Shown here piece by piece: positions 1 through 4,674 of a DNA stretch of 5,363 bases. The notes beneath the pieces are model-generated. The model saw nothing but the letters and a program-made list of their open reading frames with translations, made no database searches and was not told the origin of the DNA. The stretch's first letter is position 1, and each line of letters begins with the position of its first letter. Position numbers and translations under genes: made by a program. This DNA is from Oscillospiraceae bacterium (lineage in GTDB: Bacteria > Bacillota > Clostridia > Oscillospirales > Ruminococcaceae), in assembly GCA_017472375.1 (NCBI GenBank), contig JAFUQL010000268.1, positions 1-5,363 of the forward strand, in the 5' to 3' direction.

Positions 1-1
1 C

Positions 2-175
2 AAGAAGACCGTGAAGGCCGAGGACGGCGAGGAAGCTCCCAAGAAGACCACCCGCAAGAAGGCTGTGAAGGCCGAGGACGGTGAGGAGGCTCCCAAGAAG
101 ACCACCACCCGCAAGCGCACCACCAAGAAGGCTGAGGAGGCCGCTCCCGCCGCCGAGGAGAAGACCGAGGCCTGA
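2..175 (+). CDS. C-terminal end of a protein with a Lys/Glu/Ala-rich repetitive tail (5' partial)
   Basis: This is the last 57 codons of a gene that begins left of the window; the stop is TGA at 173-175. No folded domain is visible. The segment is almost entirely Lys, Glu, Ala, Thr, Pro and Arg, and is built from an 18-residue unit (core KAEDGEEAPKKTT) present in two adjacent copies, followed by a KRTTKKAEEAAPAAEE-like end. Preceding KKT residues suggest more copies upstream. Such low-complexity charged tails occur at the C-termini of nucleic-acid-associated or ribosome-associated proteins in gut clostridia, for example trigger factor, HU-like proteins and some ribosomal proteins. The sequence here cannot tell these apart, so no function is assigned. 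Codon use (AAG, GCC, GAG, ACC almost exclusively) looks like that of a highly expressed gene, which is an inference. A strong hairpin terminator follows 78 nt after the stop. Confidence 0.85.
   Translation, partial: KKTVKAEDGEEAPKKTTRKKAVKAEDGEEAPKKTTTRKRTTKKAEEAAPAAEEKTEA
11..118 (+). repeat. In-frame tandem repeat, 2 copies of a 54-nt (18-codon) unit
   Basis: Copy 1 spans 11-64 and copy 2 spans 65-118. Both encode V-K-A-E-D-G-E-E-A-P-K-K-T-T followed by a basic R/K cluster. The copies differ mainly at synonymous sites (GGC/GGT, GAA/GAG), and the second has an extra Thr in place of the start of the basic cluster. The unit length is a multiple of three, so copy number can change without breaking the frame. 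Further copies may lie left of the window. Confidence 0.85.
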
Positions 176-252
176 GACCGGCTGAAGAAGCCCGCCCTGC
201 CGCATGGCAACCGCAGGGCATGGCCGCTGTGAGCGGCTGAACCAATGAGAGG

Positions 253-303
253 ACGCACCGGAGCGGCGCAGGAAAGGCCTGTGCCATGCCGGTGCGTTTT
301 TGT
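253..303 (+). terminator. Long intrinsic terminator after the Lys-rich-tail gene
   Basis: A perfect 9-bp outer stem, ACGCACCGG (253-261) with CCGGTGCGT (289-297), encloses an inner 8-bp stem at 265-272/278-285. The inner stem contains one G-T pair and a 5-nt loop. The 3' arm runs straight into TTTTTGTTT. It separates the left-edge gene from the chelatase gene. Confidence 0.85.
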
Positions 304-312
304 TTGGAACAT

Positions 313-320
313 GGTACACT
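313..320 (+). promoter_or_regulatory. Possible extended -10 promoter for the chelatase gene
   Basis: TGG followed by TACACT (315-320) resembles an extended -10 element 35 nt upstream of the cbiK-like start codon. No good -35 hexamer lies 16-18 nt upstream, because that stretch is the terminator's 3' arm. It is the only promoter-like element seen between the terminator and the gene, and is a weak call. Confidence 0.3.
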
Positions 321-354
321 ATGAAAAAGGCTCGGGGAAAAGGGGAGAGGATCG

Positions 355-1080
355 ATGAAACAGGCGGTGATGCTGGTCAGCGTGGGGGAAGGCCCCGGGC
401 TTCGGAGGTTAACGGATGTGCTGGCAGATTCCCTGCCGGATGTACCGGTGCGGCGTGTCCGGCTCGGCAGCAGTACGGCTGACGGGGCTGCGGAGCTGCG
501 GCAGGCGGTGAAGCATCTTCGGGCGGAAGGGGTGGACGGTCTGACCGTACAGCCGCTTCTTTTGCTGCCCGGCCGCGAGTACGATCGGCTGCGTGCAGAG
601 GTGATGCACTGGCAGGGTGATCTCAAATGGCTGCGGGTGGGTTTGCCTCTGCTGGCCTGCGGGGAGGATGTTCGGCGGCTGGCGCTGGCGCTGGCACAGT
701 GGTATACCCCCGGAGAGGGGAGCGTGCTGCTTGTCGGCCACGGAACGGCACATCCCGCCGGGCGCTTTTATGATCGGATTCAGCGGGAACTGATGCAGCT
801 CGGCCGCAAAGACATGAAGGTAGCGCTGCTGCACGGCGGACCGGGCCCGGAACAGCTCCGGCCAATGCTGGGCAGTACCGTCCGGTTGGTGCCGCTGATG
901 CTGGAGGCCGGCCGCCATACGGCCGGCGACCTTGCGGGGGAACATCCAGCGAGCTGGTGTGCCCGGCTGGCAGCAGCCGGATGCAGAGCGGAATGCTGCC
1001 TGCACGGCCTTGCTGAGGTGCCCGAGGTACAGGTGATGTTCAGCGAAAAGCTGGAAGCTGTGATGAAAGAACAGCGATAA
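355..1080 (+). CDS. cbiK: CbiK-type anaerobic sirohydrochlorin cobaltochelatase
   Basis: This 241-residue protein has the layout of the class II chelatase CbiK, which inserts Co2+ into sirohydrochlorin in the early-cobalt (anaerobic) route to cobalamin. The metal-site motifs are present in order: QPLLLLPGREYDRL (about 66-79, with Glu75 at the conserved acidic position), VGHGTAHP (127-134, His129), and LEAGRHTAGD (183-192, His188). The two His residues match the cobalt-binding pair known in Salmonella CbiK, which is about 264 residues long. There is no signal peptide, so the enzyme is cytoplasmic, unlike periplasmic homologues. The N-terminal family motif, usually like SFGT, is degenerate here (VSVGEG). 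The start is set by a purine-rich Shine-Dalgarno AGGGGAGAGG at 341-350. No other tetrapyrrole gene is visible nearby, so the true metal and substrate (cobalt, iron or nickel chelation) are inferred from the family only. Confidence 0.85.
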   Translation: MKQAVMLVSVGEGPGLRRLTDVLADSLPDVPVRRVRLGSSTADGAAELRQAVKHLRAEGVDGLTVQPLLLLPGREYDRLRAEVMHWQGDLKWLRVGLPLLACGEDVRRLALALAQWYTPGEGSVLLVGHGTAHPAGRFYDRIQRELMQLGRKDMKVALLHGGPGPEQLRPMLGSTVRLVPLMLEAGRHTAGDLAGEHPASWCARLAAAGCRAECCLHGLAEVPEVQVMFSEKLEAVMKEQR

Positions 1081-1129
1081 AACGCAATGGATCTGCAAAA
1101 GATCAGGGAGTTCTGGGGAAAAGTAAAAA

Positions 1130-1143
1130 TTTTTTCAAAAAAT
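1130..1143 (+). repeat. AT-rich direct repeat, copy 1 (TTTTTTCAAAAAAT)
   Basis: An identical 14-mer occurs at 1400-1413, 270 nt downstream. Each copy is itself a small inverted repeat of T6/A6 around a C. This copy lies directly upstream of the tRNA promoter's -35 hexamer, where an UP element for the RNA polymerase alpha subunit would sit. Confidence 0.7.
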
Positions 1144-1145
1144 GC

Positions 1146-1173
1146 TTGACTTCTTCCGAAAACGGGGTATAAT
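1146..1173 (+). promoter_or_regulatory. Strong sigma-A-type promoter of tRNA-Glu
   Basis: A -35 TTGACT (1146-1151) and a perfect -10 TATAAT (1168-1173) are separated by 16 nt. An A/T tract (1125-1143) abuts the -35 element. Transcription would start around 1180, giving a short 5' leader before the mature tRNA end at 1188. Confidence 0.9.
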
Positions 1174-1187
1174 AAAGACACACAAAC

Positions 1188-1262
1188 GGCCCGTTGGTCA
1201 AGCGGTTAAGACAGCGGCCTCTCACGCCGTTAACATCGGTTCGATTCCGGTACGGGTCACCA
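1188..1262 (+). tRNA. tRNA-Glu, anticodon CTC
   Basis: This is a complete 75-nt cloverleaf with encoded CCA (1260-1262) and discriminator A1259. The acceptor stem pairs 1188-1194 with 1252-1258, with one G-T. The D stem is GTC (1197-1199) with GAC (1210-1212). The anticodon stem is 1214-1218/1226-1230. The anticodon loop CTCTCAC at 1219-1225 places CTC at 1221-1223, reading GAG. The T arm is 1235-1239/1247-1251 with loop TTCGATT. The body resembles bacterial tRNA-Glu. It forms a single-gene unit with its own promoter and terminator. GAG is the dominant Glu codon in the surrounding genes, consistent with a use for a CTC isoacceptor. Confidence 0.96.
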
Positions 1263-1264
1263 GC

Positions 1265-1303
1265 AAAAAGCTCAACCATTTGGTTGGGCTTTTTTCTTTT
1301 TTT
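1265..1303 (+). terminator. Intrinsic terminator of tRNA-Glu
   Basis: The stem AAAAAGCTCAACCA (1265-1278) pairs with TGGTTGGGCTTTTT (1281-1294), with one T-G pair and a very short loop. It is followed by a T-rich tract to 1303. It starts 3 nt after the tRNA CCA. Confidence 0.92.
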
Positions 1304-1478
1304 AGCGCTCCTCTTGTGGGGTCCGGGCGTTGCCGGCAGCCTGCGACGTCATGGCCCGGGATTGTTGAAAAGTTGAAAAAAACTGGATGACATTCATAGT
1401 TTTTTCAAAAAATACTGTGAATGTTGCCGTGCGCCTGCGTTGAAAAGTGATCTGCAGCTGCGGCGGTCGACATCTGCG
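1304..1478. other. Non-coding spacer with AT-rich repeat island
   Basis: No gene is supported between the tRNA terminator and the decarboxylase promoter. The stretch holds a GC-rich part (1304-1360), then three copies of GTTGAAAA (1364-1371, 1372-1379, 1439-1446) and the second TTTTTTCAAAAAAT copy (1400-1413). One weak promoter-like pair is present: TTGAAA (1373-1378) and CATAGT (1395-1400), with a 16-nt spacer. An open frame upstream of and in phase with the decarboxylase (from 1447) has no Shine-Dalgarno and no family similarity, and is read as untranslated. Confidence 0.6.
1400..1413 (+). repeat. AT-rich direct repeat, copy 2 (TTTTTTCAAAAAAT)
   Basis: This is an exact copy of the 14-mer at 1130-1143. 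No strong promoter follows it. The next bases keep only loose similarity to the tRNA promoter region. Confidence 0.7.
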
Positions 1479-1508
1479 TTGCCCGGGCGAGTGGCTGTAT
1501 GCTATGAT
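1479..1508 (+). promoter_or_regulatory. Candidate extended -10 promoter of the decarboxylase gene
   Basis: TTGCCC (1479-1484) and TATGAT (1503-1508) are separated by 18 nt, and TGC directly precedes the -10, forming an extended -10 element. Transcription from about 1515 would give a leader of about 50 nt to the ATG at 1564. It would also leave out the upstream in-frame ATG at 1447, supporting the later start. Confidence 0.55.
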
Positions 1509-1563
1509 GGTGCAGAAAAGATCTGCGCGGATACCTGCTTCGAACAGGAAAGAGGTGTATGCT

Positions 1564-3042
1564 ATGAATTATCCAAACAACGAATGTGCCCTCCCGCTGG
1601 AAGAGCGGCTGCGGCAGTATGCGGCGACCGATGCCTATCCGTTCCATATGCCCGGCCACAAGCGGCAGGCGGGGGCGCTGGGCGGCGCACTGCCCGAAGC
1701 GCTGGACATCACCGAGATCGACGGCTTTGACGACCTGCACGACCCGGAGGGCGTTCTTGCTGATGCCATGGACCGGGCGGCACGGCTGTACGGCAGCAAA
1801 AAGGCCCGTTTTTTGGTCAACGGAAGCACCTGCGGCATTCTGGCCGGCATCCATGCGGCGGCGCCCCGGGGCAGCACGGTGCTGGTGGCCCGCAACTGCC
1901 ACAAGTCGGTGTATCACGCCATAGAGCTGCTGGATCTCCGCCCGGTGTATCTGGCCCCTGTGATCGACCCGTACTCCGGTGTGGCGGGCAGCATCGACCC
2001 GGCCGATGTGGAGACTGCATTGGCGGAGCATCCCGATGCCAGGCTGGTGGTGATCACCTCGCCCACCTACGAGGGTGTGATGAGCGAGCTGCCGGGCATT
2101 GCGCTGCGCTGCAGCCGTGCAGGCGTTCCGCTGCTGGTGGATGAGGCGCATGGTGCGCACTTTGGCCTGCGCGGCGGGTTTGCCGCCTCGGCGACGGGCT
2201 GTGCCGACCTTGTGGTGCAGAGCCTGCACAAGACCCTGCCCAGCCCCACCCAGACGGCGCTGCTCCACTGGAACAGCAAGCTCATTCCGTTTGAGGCGGT
2301 GGAGCATGCACTGGACATCTTCGAGACCAGCAGCCCCAGCTATCCGCTGATGGCAGCCATGGACCACTGCCTGCACTTGCTGGAGGCGGACGGTGAAGCC
2401 CTTTTGGCTGCCTGGGCCGACCGAATGGAGCGGTTCGACCGGGCTGTCTGGGGCTTGAAGCGCCTGCGGGTGCTGGGCAAAGGCGGTGATGCCGTGGAGC
2501 TCCACCCGGACTTCTGGTACCTGGACCCCAGCAAGATCGTCATTCTGGGGCGCGGTGCAGGGCTGACCGGCCCTGCCCTGATGGCTGCCCTGCGGGAGCG
2601 GTTCGGGCTGGAACTGGAGATGGCAGCCGGAGATTATGCCGTGGCCATGACCGGACTGTGCGATACGGACGAGGGGATGGAACGGCTGGTGCGGGCGCTG
2701 TGGACGCTGGAACGCGAGGCCGAAGAGGCCAATGTGCCGACCCTTTCGGAGCGAGATCTGCCGCGGCGTGTCCCGGTCCCGGAGTGGGCCGCCCCTGCGG
2801 CTGCCTGCCTGCGGGCGGAGCGGGAGTGGCTGCAGCCCCGGCAGGCGGTGGGCCGCATCAGCGCGGAATATGTGTGGGCCTATCCCCCGGGCATTCCGGT
2901 GCTGACCCCCGGCGAGCGGGTCGGCATCCGGCAGGCTGAACAGCTTGAATGGATGGCGGCCTGCGGTGTAAGCCTGAAACACACCGGCGGGCGCGAGGGT
3001 CTGCTGGCTGTGGTGTGTGAGACAGCCCCTGCGGACCTGTAA
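1564..3042 (+). CDS. PLP-dependent Orn/Lys/Arg decarboxylase family protein
   Basis: This 492-residue fold-type I PLP enzyme belongs to the Orn/Lys/Arg decarboxylase family. It is close in length to Bacillus SpeA (YaaO), about 490 residues, and lacks the N-terminal wing domain of the large enterobacterial enzymes. Motifs in order: HMPGHKR (28-34), TEIDGFDDLHDPEG (50-63), FLVNGSTCGI (83-92), ARNCHKSVYH (109-118, His113 stacking on PLP), TSPTYEGV (165-172), VDEAHGAHFG (192-201, Asp193 and His196) and QSLHKTLPSPTQ (219-230) with Lys223 as the Schiff-base lysine. The C-terminal domain carries SAEYVWAYPPGIP (433-445). It probably makes a polyamine (agmatine, cadaverine or putrescine) in the cytoplasm; the substrate cannot be told from these motifs. 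The start at 1564 is chosen because AGAGGT (1551-1556) lies 7 nt upstream and residue 1 onward fits the family. Translation from 1447 would add 39 unrelated residues. Confidence 0.9.
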   Translation: MNYPNNECALPLEERLRQYAATDAYPFHMPGHKRQAGALGGALPEALDITEIDGFDDLHDPEGVLADAMDRAARLYGSKKARFLVNGSTCGILAGIHAAAPRGSTVLVARNCHKSVYHAIELLDLRPVYLAPVIDPYSGVAGSIDPADVETALAEHPDARLVVITSPTYEGVMSELPGIALRCSRAGVPLLVDEAHGAHFGLRGGFAASATGCADLVVQSLHKTLPSPTQTALLHWNSKLIPFEAVEHALDIFETSSPSYPLMAAMDHCLHLLEADGEALLAAWADRMERFDRAVWGLKRLRVLGKGGDAVELHPDFWYLDPSKIVILGRGAGLTGPALMAALRERFGLELEMAAGDYAVAMTGLCDTDEGMERLVRALWTLEREAEEANVPTLSERDLPRRVPVPEWAAPAAACLRAEREWLQPRQAVGRISAEYVWAYPPGIPVLTPGERVGIRQAEQLEWMAACGVSLKHTGGREGLLAVVCETAPADL

Positions 3043-3065
3043 CGAACTCTGGCTTCCTTCGATTT
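3038..3065 (+). promoter_or_regulatory. Weak ECF-like promoter candidate ahead of the sigma factor
   Basis: TGTAAC (3038-3043, overlapping the decarboxylase stop) and CGATTT (3060-3065) are 16 nt apart. This loosely resembles the AAC-type -35 and CG-containing -10 of ECF sigma targets. The gap to the sigma gene is only 60 nt and shows no terminator, so readthrough from the decarboxylase is equally possible. Confidence 0.2.
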
Positions 3066-3102
3066 ATAAAGCAGAAAGCGGACCGGCGGGGAGGTGAGGG
3101 CG

Positions 3103-3597
3103 ATGCAGGCGGATATGGACCGGATCTACCGGGAACAGGCAGTCCCTGTATACCGCTATCTGCTTGCCCTCACCGGTGATGCGCAGCAGGCTGAGGAGCT
3201 GACCCAGCAGGTCTTCTACGAGGCAGTGCGGGGCATCCATCGGTACGATGGAAGCTGCAAGCTTTATGTTTGGCTGTGTCAGATCGGCAAGCGGCGCTGG
3301 TATGATCTTTTGCGGCAGAAGAGCCGCAGGGGTGAAGAGCCACTGCCGGAGGAACTCCCGGCAGGCGCGTGCGGTGACCCGGCGGCCTGTGCGGAAACAC
3401 AGGAGGGGATACAGCGGCTGTACCGCTGCATCCACGCCCTGCCGCCAGACAGCCGCGAGGTGGTGCTGCTGAGGGCGCTGGGCGGCCTGAGCTTTCGGCA
3501 GATCGGCGAGATCGTGGGCCAGAGCGAGAACGCGGTGCGGGTGAGGTTCTACCGCGCCAAGAAAACACTGGCGGAAAGGCTGGAGAAGGATGGATAA
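3103..3597 (+). CDS. ECF-type RNA polymerase sigma factor
   Basis: This 164-residue protein has only sigma regions 2 and 4, as expected for the extracytoplasmic-function group. Region 2 spans about 5-72 and includes AEELTQQVFYEAV (30-42), the core-binding and -10 recognition helices. Region 4 spans about 105-158, with LPPDSREVVLLRALGGLS (113-130) and the helix-turn-helix FRQIGEIVGQSENAVRVRFYR (131-151) that contacts the -35 element. The linker (about 73-104) is Glu/Pro/Ala-rich. ATG at 3103 is chosen because GGAGGTGAG (3090-3098) is an excellent Shine-Dalgarno just upstream. A GTG at 3094 lies inside that motif and is unlikely to be used. The stop overlaps the start of the anti-sigma gene, so the two are co-transcribed and probably translationally coupled. 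The regulon is not visible in this window. Confidence 0.92.
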   Translation: MQADMDRIYREQAVPVYRYLLALTGDAQQAEELTQQVFYEAVRGIHRYDGSCKLYVWLCQIGKRRWYDLLRQKSRRGEEPLPEELPAGACGDPAACAETQEGIQRLYRCIHALPPDSREVVLLRALGGLSFRQIGEIVGQSENAVRVRFYRAKKTLAERLEKDG

Positions 3598-4297
3598 GAC
3601 CTGTGTGCTGGTGCAGGAGCTGCTGCCCTTGTATGTGGACGGGGCCTGCACCGCGGAAGGCGCCGCCGTGGTGGCGGAGCATCTGGGCAGCTGCCCTGCC
3701 TGCCGCACCGTATGGCAGGAGATGTGTGCGCCGCTGCTCCAGGCGGAGCCGCTGAGTGAGAACAGCGGGGCGGCTTCCGCGCCGGAGGCCCCGTTCAAAA
3801 AGGTGAAGCGCCACTATGTGTGGCATACGGTGAAGGCTCTGGTGCTGACCGCGCTGGGGATGTGGTTCATTCTGCTGGCGGCCAACGACCTCATCGGGGG
3901 CGACGGCTTTTCGCTGCGGTGTTTCCCGGCCTGGTGGCGGGCCCGCGGAGCGGTGCAAGCGGTGGTGGAACGGGATGAAGCGGCCATCGCCCGGCGGCTG
4001 GCTTTCAGCGGGGAGGTGCCCGAAGCGCTGGAAAAGCTGGCGGCAGAGGGTGTGGTCATCACCGGCGGGCGCGCCGTACTGAGTGAGACTTACCTCGAGG
4101 ATATGTTTCTGCTTTTGACGGTGGAGTTTGAGGTGCAGGCCGACGGGCAGTGCTGGACGGTGCCGTTCACCGGCACCTGCCGAAGCGGGCGGGTGGAGCT
4201 GATGTACATCGACCCCGGTTGGCCCGGCTGGGATGCGGAGCGGCCCACCTGGGCAGATGCGCTGGAGCAGGCCCTGTACACCTACGATCCCGGCTGA
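3590..4297 (+). CDS. Membrane-anchored zinc-finger (zf-HC2) anti-sigma factor
   Basis: This 235-residue partner of the upstream ECF sigma factor overlaps it by 8 nt (ATG inside the sigma gene's last codons). The N-terminal ZAS/zf-HC2 domain (about 1-45) has the signature His31-x3-Cys35-x2-Cys38. Cys5 lies 26 residues before the His and could be a further ligand; Cys20 is also present. One hydrophobic segment (about 81-99, core LVLTALGMWFILLAA) follows a basic stretch KKVKRH, so the N-terminus is predicted cytoplasmic. That leaves a 130-residue C-terminal domain outside the membrane. This domain matches no family I recognise. It is Trp-rich (WW at 115-116, further Trp at 189, 211, 214 and 221) and beta-strand-like around 172-206. 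In related pairs the cytoplasmic domain holds the sigma factor inactive until an envelope or redox signal releases it. Role by family and context; the signal is unknown. Confidence 0.88.
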   Translation: MDKTCVLVQELLPLYVDGACTAEGAAVVAEHLGSCPACRTVWQEMCAPLLQAEPLSENSGAASAPEAPFKKVKRHYVWHTVKALVLTALGMWFILLAANDLIGGDGFSLRCFPAWWRARGAVQAVVERDEAAIARRLAFSGEVPEALEKLAAEGVVITGGRAVLSETYLEDMFLLLTVEFEVQADGQCWTVPFTGTCRSGRVELMYIDPGWPGWDAERPTWADALEQALYTYDPG

Positions 4298-4313
4298 GGT
4301 GTGCACAAAGAGA

Positions 4314-4342
4314 TTGACAAACCACCCACATACGGGTACAAT
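4314..4342 (+). promoter_or_regulatory. Consensus sigma-A-type promoter of the SCIFF cassette
   Basis: A perfect -35 TTGACA (4314-4319) and -10 TACAAT (4337-4342) are separated by the optimal 17 nt. Transcription from about 4349 gives a leader of about 67 nt. This makes the peptide cassette an independent and probably strongly expressed unit driven by the housekeeping sigma factor, not by the neighbouring ECF factor. Confidence 0.9.
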
Positions 4343-4357
4343 AAGCCTATATGAGCC

Positions 4358-4380
4358 GCCCTGCCTTTGAACGGCGGGGC
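4358..4380 (+). promoter_or_regulatory. 5' leader hairpin of the SCIFF mRNA
   Basis: GCCCTGCC (4358-4365) pairs with GGCGGGGC (4373-4380), 8 bp with one T-G pair and a 7-nt loop, about 10 nt from the predicted transcript start. No T-run follows, so it is not a terminator. A 5' stability element is a plausible inference. The Shine-Dalgarno AAAGGAG (4400-4406) lies free downstream. Confidence 0.5.
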
Positions 4381-4415
4381 ACCGGCATTAGGTTTTCGTA
4401 AAGGAGTTGTGTACC

Positions 4416-4568
4416 ATGAAGAGAATCCAGACCCTGGATACCCGTGATCTGGCCCAGAGCGCTAAGAACGGCGGCTGCGGCGAGTGCCAGACCTCTTGCC
4501 AGTCTGCCTGCAAGACCTCCTGCGGTGTTGCCAACCAGCAGTGCGAGAAGTGCAGCGAGAACAACTAA
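4416..4568 (+). CDS. scfA: SCIFF-family ranthipeptide precursor (Cys-rich RiPP)
   Basis: This 50-residue peptide has the SCIFF (six cysteines in forty-five residues) layout. The leader runs from MKRIQTLDTRDL through a Gly-Gly at 19-20, and is followed by the Cys-rich core CGECQTSCQSACKTSCG (21-37) and VANQQCEKC (38-46). Cysteines sit at 21, 24, 28, 32, 36, 43 and 46, so there are seven rather than six; Cys46 is the extra one. In this family a radical SAM maturase forms thioether links from Cys sulfur to non-alpha carbons of acceptor residues. Candidate acceptors here are Thr26, Ser27, Ser30, Thr34, Ser35 and the Asn/Gln residues. The start is fixed by AAAGGAG 9 nt upstream and by the family N-terminus. 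The maturase follows after a hairpin. Mature product and function are unknown, as for most SCIFF peptides. Confidence 0.95.
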   Translation: MKRIQTLDTRDLAQSAKNGGCGECQTSCQSACKTSCGVANQQCEKCSENN

Positions 4569-4594
4569 GCATCGTCTGATCGCTTTGAGAAGGG

Positions 4595-4632
4595 GCGCCG
4601 CCCGGCCGCACTGCGGCTGGCGGCGCTTTTCT
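4595..4632 (+). terminator. Intercistronic hairpin, terminator/attenuator between SCIFF and maturase
   Basis: The outer stem GCGCCGCC (4595-4602) pairs perfectly with GGCGGCGC (4619-4626). The inner stem GCCGC (4605-4609) pairs with GCGGC (4613-4617) around a 3-nt loop. It is followed by TTTTCTT. The stem is very strong but the T-tract is short and interrupted, which suggests partial termination. No new promoter is evident before the maturase, so the hairpin probably lowers maturase expression relative to the peptide. Confidence 0.75.
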
Positions 4633-4674
4633 TGATATACAGAGAATTTTAGAGAGTTTGGAGTTTATTCGAAA

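Noticed and set aside
11..118. CRISPR-like array
   Set aside because: The two copies abut with no spacers and keep the reading frame; this is a protein-coding tandem repeat.
300..482. 60-codon frame overlapping the start of the chelatase gene
   Set aside because: It begins within the terminator's T-run with a non-ATG codon and is out of frame with the recognisable chelatase.
1142..1390. Small + strand open frames running through the tRNA gene
   Set aside because: They overlap the tRNA promoter, tRNA and terminator and have no Shine-Dalgarno.
1447..1563. 39-residue N-terminal extension of the decarboxylase
   Set aside because: It has no ribosome site and no family similarity, and the likely promoter lies inside it; a good Shine-Dalgarno precedes the ATG at 1564.
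1405..2982. 525-codon open frame on the minus strand opposite the decarboxylase
   Set aside because: It is His/Gln/Arg/Pro-rich with no domain pattern, has no ribosome site, and mirrors the codon bias of the well-supported decarboxylase on the + strand.
3094..3102. GTG start for the sigma factor at 3094
   Set aside because: This codon lies within the Shine-Dalgarno GGAGGTGAG that serves the ATG at 3103.
3170..4306. 378-codon minus-strand open frame opposite the sigma/anti-sigma genes
   Set aside because: It is a compositional shadow of two overlapping, clearly recognisable + strand genes and shows no family features of its own.
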